From an uncultured Pseudoalteromonas sp. (lineage in GTDB: Bacteria > Pseudomonadota > Gammaproteobacteria > Enterobacterales > Alteromonadaceae), in assembly GCA_947493455.1 (NCBI GenBank), contig CANLRB010000004.1, forward strand, positions 62,001 through 126,000: DNA of 64,000 nucleotides, given 5' to 3'. Positions 37,109 to 47,519 of this stretch are shown here, piece by piece. The notes under the pieces are model-generated. The model saw nothing but the letters and a program-made list of their open reading frames with translations. It searched no databases and had not been told where the DNA came from. Within the stretch, counting starts at the first letter, position 1. The number at the start of each line of letters is the position of its first letter. Position numbers and translations under genes: made by a program.

Positions 37109-37516
37109 TTACTCTGTTTCAACAATTTCGTGGCTGTGTGTAATTTCCACTGTTTTATCTAGCATAAGCGCAACTGAACAGTACTTTTCGGCTGATAAAC
37201 TCACCGCTCTCGCCAAGTGTTTATCCGACACATTACGGCCACTCACAACAAAGTGTAGATTAATTTTAGTAAAAACTCGTGGGGCAGTTTCAGCGCGTTC
37301 AGCAGTTAATTTAACCTCAACATTTGTAAACTCTTGCTTCGACTTTTTTAGAATACTGACAACATCCACAGATGAGCAACATCCAGCTGACATTAAGACC
37401 ATTTCCATTGGGCTTGGCGCGGCGCTGTCACTGCCTGTATCAAATACGACATTGTGCCCAGAATCCGACAAACCAACAAAGGTATCACCCTCAACCCATT
37501 TTACATTTGCTAACAT
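37109..37516 (-). CDS. OsmC family protein
   Basis: The 135-residue protein matches the OsmC/Ohr fold: GLSDSGHNVVFDTG, then PMEMVLMSAGCCSSVDVVSIL, where the cysteines of AGCCS include the peroxidatic one, and a C-terminal SAEKYCSVALML, which carries the second cysteine. Members reduce organic hydroperoxides or are of unknown role, like E. coli YhfA, which this one resembles by length. YhfA is often next to crp; no crp is present in this window. Confidence 0.85.
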   Translation of the reverse strand: MLANVKWVEGDTFVGLSDSGHNVVFDTGSDSAAPSPMEMVLMSAGCCSSVDVVSILKKSKQEFTNVEVKLTAERAETAPRVFTKINLHFVVSGRNVSDKHLARAVSLSAEKYCSVALMLDKTVEITHSHEIVETE

Positions 37517-37608
37517 AACTAACCCTTAATTAAATTTTTATACGAGTGTATTAAAGAATGTTGCAAACTTAAAATAAAAAGCGACAAAAGAAAAGCGTTG
37601 TAATGCGG

Positions 37609-37947
37609 CTAAGAAACAGCCGCATCGAAAAGGTTTTTAACTAACCCAGCAAACTCGTCAATAAATTCGTGCTGTTCAACAGTAACAGGTTGGTTTAAAA
37701 CACCACTTAAAACCTCTTGTAAATCGTACACTATGCCATCGACTTCACGCATAATTAAACTGCGGTCGTCAACGGTGAGTTCTTCATGTTGTTGGCAAAA
37801 ATTAATAATTTGCTCAGCAATATCATCTTCAATTAACGACATTACCGTTGGTGCTCCCGGGTTCACCTTACCCGATTTCTCAAACAATGAGAGATTCTGC
37901 GTTAAATACATAATCAGCTCGTCATACCCATGTTTGTCTATTACCAT
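37609..37947 (-). CDS. DUF3802-like protein
   Basis: This 112-residue acidic, helical protein has no signal or membrane segment. An NPGAPTVMSLIEDDIAEQII segment lies near residues 27-46. The remainder is two helices with many Glu and Val. I match it to DUF3802, a family of about 115 residues with a conserved NPG found in marine gammaproteobacteria, but by memory only. GAGG lies just before the ATG. Function unknown; it follows the astCAD genes on the same strand but beyond their terminator. Confidence 0.55.
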   Translation of the reverse strand: MVIDKHGYDELIMYLTQNLSLFEKSGKVNPGAPTVMSLIEDDIAEQIINFCQQHEELTVDDRSLIMREVDGIVYDLQEVLSGVLNQPVTVEQHEFIDEFAGLVKNLFDAAVS

Positions 37948-38070
37948 ATTGGCCTCAAAATCGAAGTTATGCTTACCTCATTGTAAGCAAAATATTGACG
38001 AAAATACCAGCGCTAGTTTGTATTGCTCGCATAATTCGTCAACAACTATCTCTTAGATAACTATAGACAT

Positions 38071-38095
38071 AAAAAAAGCAGCTTGCGCTGCTTCT
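38071..38095 (-). terminator. Terminator after astD
   Basis: GCAGC / GCTGC (loop TTGC, extended by A-T pairs) ends on the minus strand in seven T residues, 21 bp beyond the astD stop. Confidence 0.88.
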
Positions 38096-38115
38096 TTACA
38101 AATTGCTTTTCAATT

Positions 38116-39582
38116 TTAAATTGAAAGGCCTGGGCTTAATGTTGCCGGTAATGTCACTTTATCCAGCTCAACCGATGCAACTGGGTATGCACAGTAATCA
38201 GCCGCATAATATGCACTTGCTCTGTGATTACCTGATGCGCCAATACCACCAAATGGTGCAGCACCTGACGCCCCTGTGATTGGACGGTTCCAGTTAACAA
38301 TACCAGCACGAATACGGCGAATAAAGTGATTGTAATCTTCTTCGTTATCACTCAGTAAACCAGCTGATAAGCCGTACTCAGTATCATTACCTGCGTCGAT
38401 TGCAGCGTCAAAGTCTGTGTAACGGAACACTTTTAATAATGGGCCAAAGTGCTCATCATCAGGGAATTCACTAATATTAGTACACTCGATGATACCTGGC
38501 GTTACAAACCCTGTACCTGCAGTATGTACTAATTCAACGAGGCTTTCACCACCGAGTTGTTGTAATTGAGATTGCGCAGCAACCATCGACTTAGCGGCAG
38601 CTTCTGACACCATTGAGCCCATAAATGGCTGGTCTTCGTCGTCATAAAAACCCACTTTAATCGCTTTAGTTGCACTGATTAACTTAGTTAAAATCGCATC
38701 ACCTTGCTCATCTGCTGGTAAGTAAAGCTTACGCGCACACGTACAACGCTGACCTGAAGAAATAAACGCTGACTGAATAATATCGTGTACAACTGCATCA
38801 GTGTTTGCTGCATCTTTAACGATAAGCGGGTTGTTACCACCCATTTCAAGTGCGAGAATTTTGCCTGGCTGGCCACCAAATTGCTGATGGATAAGATGAC
38901 CCGTGCGCGATGAACCAGTAAAGAATAAACCGTCAATACCGCGGTGTGACGCAAGCGCTTTACCCGTTTCAACTTCACCTTGTACTAGGTTAATAACCCC
39001 GTTCGGTAAACCTGCTTTTTGCCACATTTTTAGCATTAGCTCAGCAACCATAGGTGTTAATTCAGAAGGTTTTAAAACAACCGTGTTACCAGCGAGCAAT
39101 GCAGGAACAATGTGACCATTCGGTAAGTGACCTGGGAAGTTGTACGGACCAAATACCGCAACCACACCGTGTGCTTTATGACGAATAATCGCCTTACCTT
39201 GTGGCATTGGGTTTTCAATTGTGCCTGTGCGATCGTGATATGCTTTTTCAGATAAGCCAATTTTACCAATCATCGCGCCAGCTTCTGTACGCGTTTCCCA
39301 AAGCGGCTTACCTGTTTCTTGAGCAATCGCAATGGCGATTTCTTCTTTGTGTTCACCAAGTACTTCAGCGTACTTTTTAACGATTGCTAAGCGGTCAGCA
39401 AAGCTTAAGTCTGTCCAGCTGTAAAAAGCTTCTCTAGCAGCTTTAATTGCAGCGTCAACCTGTTCGGCAGTAGCCGCAGCGGCACTCCAAATAACGTCAT
39501 TGTTTGCCGGGTTAGAAGAACTAAATTCAGCTCCTTCTCCAACTAGCCATTGGCCATTGATAAACTGAGCGGCGTGAGTCAT
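38116..39582 (-). CDS. astD: N-succinylglutamate 5-semialdehyde dehydrogenase
   Basis: AstD catalyses the fourth step of the arginine succinyltransferase pathway, oxidising succinylglutamate semialdehyde with NAD+. The 488-residue protein has the aldehyde dehydrogenase motifs: the catalytic glutamate in [10 protein letters not shown], the catalytic cysteine in [12 protein letters not shown], and [11 protein letters not shown] at the NAD site. The start [17 protein letters not shown] is typical of AstD. It is 21 bp after astA and is the last gene of an astC-astA-astD operon. astB and astE are not in the window. Confidence 0.95.
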   Translation of the reverse strand: MTHAAQFINGQWLVGEGAEFSSSNPANNDVIWSAAAATAEQVDAAIKAAREAFYSWTDLSFADRLAIVKKYAEVLGEHKEEIAIAIAQETGKPLWETRTEAGAMIGKIGLSEKAYHDRTGTIENPMPQGKAIIRHKAHGVVAVFGPYNFPGHLPNGHIVPALLAGNTVVLKPSELTPMVAELMLKMWQKAGLPNGVINLVQGEVETGKALASHRGIDGLFFTGSSRTGHLIHQQFGGQPGKILALEMGGNNPLIVKDAANTDAVVHDIIQSAFISSGQRCTCARKLYLPADEQGDAILTKLISATKAIKVGFYDDEDQPFMGSMVSEAAAKSMVAAQSQLQQLGGESLVELVHTAGTGFVTPGIIECTNISEFPDDEHFGPLLKVFRYTDFDAAIDAGNDTEYGLSAGLLSDNEEDYNHFIRRIRAGIVNWNRPITGASGAAPFGGIGASGNHRASAYYAADYCAYPVASVELDKVTLPATLSPGLSI

Positions 39583-39603
39583 CTCAATCTCTCCTAAAAA
39601 TAA

Positions 39604-40629
39604 TTATAAAGGTGCAACAGTGACACTGTCGCCCTCATTTAAAAGTAGCGCTTTGGCAACATCAGCAGAGAGTGAAATTTCATCCGCATTTGTTGCGTCG
39701 GCAATTGTGGCAATTGTGGCTCTAAAGTCAACTAACTTATTATTTGAAACCATCATAGGTTTTGCATCTGCCGCAACGTAATCATCAGTTATGACGACAC
39801 GTTTTAAACTACTTTGTTGAATTGTTCGGATGTTCGATGCATTTGCTTCAACGGTTGGACCAGCATCAAAAATATCAACATAGCCGTTAAAGGTAAAACC
39901 TTCACTCTTTAATAGCTCAATCGCTGGACGTGTTTTTTGGTGCACTTGACCAATCACTTCCTGCGCTTCTTTACTCAATAAATTAACGTAGATAGGGTAT
40001 TTTGGCATTAACTCGGCGATAAACACCTTTTGACCTATACCCGTCAAGTAATCGGCAGTCGGAAAATCCATTGAGAAAAAGTGCTCTTCTAACCACTGCC
40101 AAAACGGACTATCGCCGTTTTCGTCTGAAATACCACGCATTTCAGCTAATACTTTTTCTGCAAATCGTTCTTGGTGCGCTTTCATAAACATAAAACGCAT
40201 TTTAGATAATAATTTACCGTTACCATCTTTACGGTAGTTATCTTTCAAAAACAACGTACACAACTCGGTGGCACCGGTATAGTCGTTGCATAAAGTAAGA
40301 ATATCAACCGCTTTATACACATTCAATTCACGCGAAGAGTGAATCACTTTACTTAAATGGTAGTGGTAAAATGCATCATCGAGTCCAACAGCTGCTTCAA
40401 TTGCCGATGTCCCGACTACTTCGCCTGTTGTTATATCTTCCATAACAAACAGGTAACCTTCGTCCTCGGGATGATCAACAGTTTTAGCAAAGCTCGATTC
40501 TGAGCGCGCAATTTTTTTACGTAACAACTCTTCATTTTGTGGAAGCGATGTAAATCCATGTCCTGATTCTTCCGCGATCGTCATCAACGAATTAAAGTCA
40601 GCTTGACGAATAGGTCGGATAATAATCAT
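39604..40629 (-). CDS. astA: Arginine N-succinyltransferase
   Basis: AstA transfers succinyl from succinyl-CoA to arginine, the first step of the AST pathway. The 341-residue product (E. coli 344) starts MIIIRPIRQADFNSLMTIA and has the GFTSLP, GTSAIEAAVGL and LCTLFLKDNYRKDGNGKLLSKMRF stretches characteristic of AstA, the last being a GNAT-like CoA site. It lies between astC and astD on the same strand, with gaps of 57 and 21 bp, as expected for one operon. Single-subunit form; no second astA-like gene is adjacent. Confidence 0.96.
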   Translation of the reverse strand: MIIIRPIRQADFNSLMTIAEESGHGFTSLPQNEELLRKKIARSESSFAKTVDHPEDEGYLFVMEDITTGEVVGTSAIEAAVGLDDAFYHYHLSKVIHSSRELNVYKAVDILTLCNDYTGATELCTLFLKDNYRKDGNGKLLSKMRFMFMKAHQERFAEKVLAEMRGISDENGDSPFWQWLEEHFFSMDFPTADYLTGIGQKVFIAELMPKYPIYVNLLSKEAQEVIGQVHQKTRPAIELLKSEGFTFNGYVDIFDAGPTVEANASNIRTIQQSSLKRVVITDDYVAADAKPMMVSNNKLVDFRATIATIADATNADEISLSADVAKALLLNEGDSVTVAPL

Positions 40630-40686
40630 AGTAGTAAGCCCCTTACTAGTAAAAAGGATAGGCTGTGACGCCTACCCCTTATTAAC

Positions 40687-42267
<1,581 letters not shown>

Positions 42268-43422
42268 TTATGTTTCAATGCGAAGCTGCAGATTTTGTAA
42301 ACTAATACTCGAAAGCGTCTTCAATTCAGGCACACTCATTTTATAGTGTGCAAATAACTTTTTTGCTTCATCAGGTTCTATTAACACATGCTTTTGTAGA
42401 AACTTATAATGGCTAAACGCGCGCGCCTTTAGCACTACATGCGCTAACGGGCACACCTCTTCTACTTTAATATTATTGGCGATTTCATTCATAGCATGAG
42501 TAACAGGCAAGTATTTAAAGGCCATACGCTCAAGTAATAGAGCGCTGATTTTGGCCGACTGTTCGGCCATCAAATTGCGTAAAAAAAGAGGATCAGGTGA
42601 GAGCTCACTAAGCGCTGTGTGCTTTTCTTTTTCGCCATTATCTCGCGCATCTCGACTTTGCTTTTCCCAATTGCTATCAAATAAGCGTAAATACAAGCGC
42701 ACTAATGCGAGCTTTCCAATATCATGAAACATACCCAGCACAAAAGCATGATATGGGTTAACGCCACTTTTTTCAGCCAATGCTTTTGACGCAATCGCAA
42801 CCGCCATGCCGTTTTCCCATAGTTTGCGCTTTAGCAGCTTAAACGGAAACGTACTGTGCGGAGTCCAATGTTTAAGGGCGAACGTTGGTACCACAAGTTT
42901 CAAGTTATCTAACCCAATATATCTCAACGCAAGTGATGGGTTGTCTACTTTCACCACTTTTTTCGGGTCTTTTTCTTGTCGATATTGCGGTAAGTTAATC
43001 AGTTTGAGAATATCCTCCCCTAGCCAATGCATATCTTTAACTAAAGGGTCAATACGGCCAACTGATGCAGATTTAACGGCCAAAATATCTAAAATTGCAG
43101 GAATGCTATCTTGTATTTGAATAACTTCTTGGAATATATAGTCGACATCAAGCAGATGTTTATCTATCTCTTCCTGTATTAATTGGTGTAATTGTGTATT
43201 AACGTCGGCAATATATTGATGGTTTTTGGTATCTCGTTTTTCACGCTTTTTATGTGCGATGACCTCGACTTCGAGCAGGGTGCGCGCTGGTAACTTTTCA
43301 CCATAGTCAATATCTAAGGTATGAATATAGCCTATTTGTTGTTGTGCAAATTTTTGGCTAATGAGTAAATCATGATAGCGCCCATATAAGATTTGCGCGT
43401 GATCCATTATCTTTGAAGTCAT
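42268..43422 (-). CDS. HDOD domain protein
   Basis: The 384-residue protein has an N-terminal helical part and a C-terminal HDOD domain. The domain holds IDPLVKDMHWLGEDILKLINLP, then LRYIGLDNLKLVVPTF and NPYHAFVLGMFHDIGKLAL, where the HD pair of true phosphohydrolases is kept in FHDIGK. HDOD proteins usually act as signalling scaffolds rather than enzymes. There is no receiver, GGDEF or EAL domain and no membrane segment. It is 30 bp downstream of the pabA/trpG gene on the same strand, so it may be cotranscribed with it. Confidence 0.85.
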   Translation of the reverse strand: MTSKIMDHAQILYGRYHDLLISQKFAQQQIGYIHTLDIDYGEKLPARTLLEVEVIAHKKREKRDTKNHQYIADVNTQLHQLIQEEIDKHLLDVDYIFQEVIQIQDSIPAILDILAVKSASVGRIDPLVKDMHWLGEDILKLINLPQYRQEKDPKKVVKVDNPSLALRYIGLDNLKLVVPTFALKHWTPHSTFPFKLLKRKLWENGMAVAIASKALAEKSGVNPYHAFVLGMFHDIGKLALVRLYLRLFDSNWEKQSRDARDNGEKEKHTALSELSPDPLFLRNLMAEQSAKISALLLERMAFKYLPVTHAMNEIANNIKVEEVCPLAHVVLKARAFSHYKFLQKHVLIEPDEAKKLFAHYKMSVPELKTLSSISLQNLQLRIET

Positions 43423-43452
43423 CTCTTATCGGTTGAGTCATAAGCTACGCTT

Positions 43453-44037
43453 TTAACTATAGCTTTTTATAAAGTTATCTAATAATTCAATACCGCATTC
43501 AGTTAAAATCGCTTCTGGATGAAATTGAACGCCTTCAATCGGCATTGTGTTATGCTTCACACCCATAATTTCGTCAATCTCGCCTCGTTCATTTTCACTC
43601 CACGCCGTCATTGTTAACTCTTGCGGCAACGCTGTTTGTTCAGCAACTAACGAGTGATAGCGACACACAGTGAGCGGTTGCGGTAAATTATTGAATACGC
43701 CTTGATTAGTATGCACTATTTTTGAAGTTTTACCATGCATTACTTGTTTCGCTTTAATTACATTGCCACCAAATACTTGCACGATAGATTGATGACCAAG
43801 GCAAATGCCTAAAATTGGTTTGACACCTTTAAATTTGTCGATAGCCGCTAATGACACACCTGCTTCATTCGGAGTGCATGGGCCGGGAGATACCACAATA
43901 TGATTTGGATTCAATTGCGCAATTTGCGACAAACTAATTTCGTCATTGCGTTTAACCACGACCTCTTGATCAAGGCGCTGAAAGTACTGAACCAAATTGT
44001 AGGTAAACGAATCGTAATTATCGATCATCAAAAGCAT
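43453..44037 (-). CDS. pabA: Aminodeoxychorismate/anthranilate synthase glutamine amidotransferase
   Basis: This class I glutaminase (194 residues) supplies ammonia to PabB, and in some bacteria also to TrpE. Motifs: NYDSFTYNLVQY at the start, VVSPGPCTPNEAG, the catalytic Cys79 in GICLGHQSIVQVFGG, and FHPEAILTECG with the His-Glu of the triad. Its neighbourhood (ast/argD genes downstream, trpS upstream) matches pabA near argD in E. coli. A true TrpG would normally sit beside trpE or trpD, absent here. Confidence 0.9.
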   Translation of the reverse strand: MLLMIDNYDSFTYNLVQYFQRLDQEVVVKRNDEISLSQIAQLNPNHIVVSPGPCTPNEAGVSLAAIDKFKGVKPILGICLGHQSIVQVFGGNVIKAKQVMHGKTSKIVHTNQGVFNNLPQPLTVCRYHSLVAEQTALPQELTMTAWSENERGEIDEIMGVKHNTMPIEGVQFHPEAILTECGIELLDNFIKSYS

Positions 44038-44107
44038 GATTAAATCTCGAGGTTAATATAGCAAAAAGCCAGGCTCGGCCTAGCTTAATAGATTATTTTA
44101 GCAGATA

Positions 44108-45112
44108 TTATGGGCGTGCAATAATGCCAAGCGCATCGTAAACAGACTTTAATGTTTTCTCAGCTTTTGCACCGGCTTTCTCAGCACCAGTGCGCATAAT
44201 TTGATTAAGCAATGTCTGATCTTCGCGAATTTCTTTGAAACGAGCTTGAATTGGCTCAATCATTGCCACGACAGCAGCAGCCGTATCTTTTTTCAAGTGG
44301 CCATACATTTTGTCTTCGTATTCAGGAACCAGCTGGTCAATTGATTTACCCGTAGCCACAGACATCAATGTCAGCAAGTTAGATACACCTGGTTTTTCTT
44401 TTGTATCGAAGTAAATACGCGCCTGCTCATCAGAATCTGTTACTGCTTTTTTGAGTTTCTTCTCAATCTTTTTCGGCTCGTCTAATAACATAATATAACC
44501 ATTAGGGTTGTCATCAGACTTCGACATTTTCTTAGTTGGATCTTGCAAGCTCATCACACGCGCACCAAACTCAGGAATGTAAGGCTCTGGCACAGTAAAA
44601 ACGTCGCCATACAAATTATTAAAGCGTGTTGCGATATCGCGCGTCAGCTCAAGGTGCTGTTTTTGATCTTCGCCAACAGGTACTTGATCCGCTTGGTACA
44701 ATAAAATATCAGCAGCTTGTAACACTGGGTAACCAAATAAACCAACGTTAATATTGTTGGTATTTTTTGCCGACTTATCTTTGAATTGAGTCATACGATT
44801 CAACTCACCCATTTGCGCGTAACAGTTGAGAACCCAACCTAACTGAGCGTGTTCTGGAACTTGCGATTGAACAAACAGAGCTGATTTTTCAGGATCAATG
44901 CCGCACGCCGCATAAAGTGCAATACCGTCAAGTACTCGTTGTTTTAGTACTTCTGGTTCCTGTCTTACGGTCAACGCATGCAAGTCAACCAACATAAAGT
45001 GACAATCATGGTCTTGCTGTAAAGTAAGCCATTGGTTTATTGCACCAATATAGTTACCAATTGTCATTCCACCAGTAGGCTGAATGCCGCTTAACACAAC
45101 AGGCTTAGTCAT
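44108..45112 (-). CDS. trpS: Tryptophanyl-tRNA synthetase
   Basis: TrpS charges tRNA-Trp. The 334-residue protein (E. coli 334) has the class I HIGH equivalent in [13 protein letters not shown] and the KMSKS loop in [25 protein letters not shown] and [32 protein letters not shown] are also typical. It lies downstream of rpe on the same strand, as in the dam-rpe-gph-trpS group of E. coli, but gph is missing and a terminator separates the two. Confidence 0.98.
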   Translation of the reverse strand: MTKPVVLSGIQPTGGMTIGNYIGAINQWLTLQQDHDCHFMLVDLHALTVRQEPEVLKQRVLDGIALYAACGIDPEKSALFVQSQVPEHAQLGWVLNCYAQMGELNRMTQFKDKSAKNTNNINVGLFGYPVLQAADILLYQADQVPVGEDQKQHLELTRDIATRFNNLYGDVFTVPEPYIPEFGARVMSLQDPTKKMSKSDDNPNGYIMLLDEPKKIEKKLKKAVTDSDEQARIYFDTKEKPGVSNLLTLMSVATGKSIDQLVPEYEDKMYGHLKKDTAAAVVAMIEPIQARFKEIREDQTLLNQIMRTGAEKAGAKAEKTLKSVYDALGIIARP

Positions 45113-45210
45113 GATTATCCTTACTAATAAATAAAAAAATAAAGGCCAATTTTAATTGCTCGGCGATTGGAAGCAAGTGTTATCTGATATTTTTATGGGG
45201 CCAATAAAAC

Positions 45211-45244
45211 AAAAGCGGCAAACTCTCTGCAGAGTGCCGCTTTT
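45211..45244 (-). terminator. Terminator after rpe
   Basis: A seven-base-pair stem AGCGGCA / TGCCGCT with an inner CTCT-GCAGAG pairing is followed on the minus strand by TTTTGTTTTATT. It lies just past the rpe stop and upstream of trpS. Confidence 0.85.
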
Positions 45245-45261
45245 ATAGACTTACCTAAGCG

Positions 45262-45930
45262 CTAAACCTTGGCAAGTTCTGCGCGCATGGTATCAATAAC
45301 CGCTTTGTAGTCCGGTTGATTGAAAATCGCCGAGCCAGCCACAAACATATCGGCGCCTGCCGCTGCAATTTCAGCAATATTATCTGGTGTGACACCGCCG
45401 TCAATTTCAAGTCGAATATCGCGACCTGATTGGTCAATTAGTGCCTTAACTTGCTTTAGTTTTTCAAGCGTTTGAGGAATGAATTTTTGGCCCCCGAAGC
45501 CTGGATTCACCGACATCAACAAAATTACATCTAACTTATCCATCACATACTCTAAGCAAGATAATGGCGTCGCTGGGTTAAGCACGAGCCCTGCTTGGCA
45601 GCCGTGATCTTTAATAAGACTCAAGGTTCTATCAACATGCTCACTCGCTTCAGGATGAAATGTAATGATACTCGCACCCGCGTCTGCAAACATAGGAATG
45701 AGCGCATCAACCGGCTTAACCATCAGATGCACATCAATCGGTGCCGCAATTCCATAGTCGCGCAATGCTTTACAAACCATTGGACCAATAGTTAAATTTG
45801 GCACATAGTGATTATCCATAACATCAAAGTGAACAACATCCGCACCAGCTTCAAGCACTTTTTCAACATCTTCGCCAAGACGCGCAAAATCAGCAGACAA
45901 AATCGACGGAGCAATTAGATATTTAGCCAT
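45262..45930 (-). CDS. rpe: Ribulose-phosphate 3-epimerase
   Basis: Rpe interconverts ribulose-5-phosphate and xylulose-5-phosphate in the pentose phosphate pathway. The 222-residue TIM barrel has [31 protein letters not shown] (metal and catalytic Asp), [23 protein letters not shown] and [12 protein letters not shown] with the second catalytic Asp. All active-site residues are present. It starts [11 protein letters not shown]. Confidence 0.98.
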   Translation of the reverse strand: MAKYLIAPSILSADFARLGEDVEKVLEAGADVVHFDVMDNHYVPNLTIGPMVCKALRDYGIAAPIDVHLMVKPVDALIPMFADAGASIITFHPEASEHVDRTLSLIKDHGCQAGLVLNPATPLSCLEYVMDKLDVILLMSVNPGFGGQKFIPQTLEKLKQVKALIDQSGRDIRLEIDGGVTPDNIAEIAAAGADMFVAGSAIFNQPDYKAVIDTMRAELAKV

Positions 45931-46113
45931 AACAACCTCTCAAAAATTTGGCCGCTACTTTAAACTATTTTGAATAAAAAAAATAGCTTTACAACTAGTT
46001 AACAAATATAACATAATTTGAGGTGAATAAGTGTAAATTCACGTTAAAATGACATTGTAATCTGTACCCCCATTGGTTAAGCTTTATACATAAGTCGACT
46101 CGGGGGGGTCATT

Positions 46114-46422
46114 ATGAAAATCAGCGCACCAAAAAGGATATTTGTAGCATCTAGCTTTGCTATTTTCTCTGCTGCATCATTTTCGATGTTCTCAATATCC
46201 CAGCAAGCAGATAATAACTGCCATTGTCCTTCACAATATGAAAAGATGGATTTTCAGACGATTCAACAGTGCAAGATAAATAATGCATCAAATAAAAGTT
46301 GGTTGTCTTGGCTTACTGGTAATAGCCGTAGCTCACAGTTCCATTATTTAGATTTACTTGAGTTGCTTAGCTCAACTCAAAACGACAAATCTGAACAAAT
46401 TTATTCAACGCGATTTAAGTAA
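46114..46422 (+). CDS. Small exported or anchored hypothetical protein
   Basis: The 102-residue product has a basic start and a hydrophobic segment (about residues 8-30), then three cysteines in NNCHCPSQYEKMDFQ and TIQQC. I do not recognise it. The N-terminus could be a signal peptide or an anchor. Seven G residues (46102-46108) form its apparent ribosome binding site, just before TCATT and the ATG. It lies between divergent rpe and a small DUF2970 gene, 18 bp upstream of the latter and probably on one transcript. Confidence 0.55.
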   Translation: MKISAPKRIFVASSFAIFSAASFSMFSISQQADNNCHCPSQYEKMDFQTIQQCKINNASNKSWLSWLTGNSRSSQFHYLDLLELLSSTQNDKSEQIYSTRFK

Positions 46423-46440
46423 ACGTAGGTTGGCTTAAGC

Positions 46441-46623
46441 GTGGACTACATTGTATCGCATATAAAATGCTTTGCAGCCGCTTGCTTTGGTGTGAGTAGT
46501 GAGCAACAACGACAAAGCGACAGTAAAGCGCTTTCATTCAAATTGTTAGCTGGCATTGCAGTTCTCTGTGTCATTACCTTTGTTATATTACTTGCGCTAT
46601 TTGTCCACTTTATCGTTAGCTAA
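46441..46623 (+). CDS. DUF2970 family small membrane protein
   Basis: The gene starts with GTG and gives 60 residues. The N-terminal half reads CFAAACFGVSSEQQRQSD, matching the family pattern (aFfGVqs...nrerDf). It is followed by one membrane segment (about residues 34-58) that ends the protein. DUF2970 proteins are small inner-membrane proteins of unknown function. Its end overlaps dam tail to tail by 27 bases. Small size and GTG start leave some doubt, but the family motif is good. Confidence 0.72.
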   Translation: MDYIVSHIKCFAAACFGVSSEQQRQSDSKALSFKLLAGIAVLCVITFVILLALFVHFIVS

Positions 46624-47439
46624 ATTATGGTAAAGCGCCATCAATTCACCCACTTTTCCACGATTATTCCCCTTTGGGCTAATAGTTCGCTTCACCTGTA
46701 TCACATCTAATTGTGCTTGCTCATATATTTTGCGCGTCCAAACTGTATCGTGGTTAGAAATAAGCACAGCTTTATTTTGCTCAAACGCTAACCGTTCGGC
46801 TAAGTTTGCAAGGTTGGCTTGGTCATCTAAATCAAACCCGCCTTTAGCATACGAGGTGAACGACGCTGTTTTGCTCAATGGAACGTATGGAGGATCACAA
46901 TATACTACGGCGTGATCTGGGACTTTTTGCATAATTTTTTCGTAGCTTAAACAATGAAATTCAGCTTTCTGCGATTTTTCAGCAAAAAAGTACAACTCAT
47001 TCTCAGGAAAGTAAGGTTTTTTGTATTTGCCAAAAGGAACATTAAATATACCTTTTAGGTTATACCGGCAGAGTCCATTGTAGCCATGTCGATTCATATA
47101 AAGGAATAAAATTGCCCTTTCATACGCATCACTCGACGCATTGAATTGTGCGCGATACTCGTAATATGCGTCGGCGTGATTATTTTGTGGCACAAATAAT
47201 TTACGTGCGTCGGCGATAAATTCATCTGGGTTATCACGTAACTCTCGATACAAATTAATCAAGTCTGCATTAATATCATTGAGAATATACTTGTCAAAGT
47301 CAGTATTCAAAAACACGGAGCCAGCACCAACAAAAGGCTCAACCAGCGTGGTGGCTTTTGGCAGGCGGCTAGAGATTTCTTCTACAAGGCTGTACTTGCC
47401 GCCAGCCCATTTGAGAAAAGCACGTGTCTTTTTAGTCAT
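46597..47439 (-). CDS. dam: DNA adenine methyltransferase (GATC)
   Basis: Dam methylates adenine in GATC, marking strands for mismatch repair and timing of replication. The 280-residue protein (E. coli 278) has FLKWAGGKYSLVEEI at the start, the AdoMet motif VEPFVGAGSVFLN and the catalytic YCDPPYVPLS motif. RNHYGYNGLCRYN-like residues (YMNRHGYNGLCRYN) form the DNA-recognition region. It lies 80 bp downstream of damX, the conserved aroKB-damX-dam order. Confidence 0.97.
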   Translation of the reverse strand: MTKKTRAFLKWAGGKYSLVEEISSRLPKATTLVEPFVGAGSVFLNTDFDKYILNDINADLINLYRELRDNPDEFIADARKLFVPQNNHADAYYEYRAQFNASSDAYERAILFLYMNRHGYNGLCRYNLKGIFNVPFGKYKKPYFPENELYFFAEKSQKAEFHCLSYEKIMQKVPDHAVVYCDPPYVPLSKTASFTSYAKGGFDLDDQANLANLAERLAFEQNKAVLISNHDTVWTRKIYEQAQLDVIQVKRTISPKGNNRGKVGELMALYHNLANDKVDK

Positions 47440-47519
47440 TGATTATTTGATATTGTTCGCCGCAGTAAAGGCCTTTATTCTACACTAGCCCATACAATTG
47501 CTCTATTTAAATTAACAGT

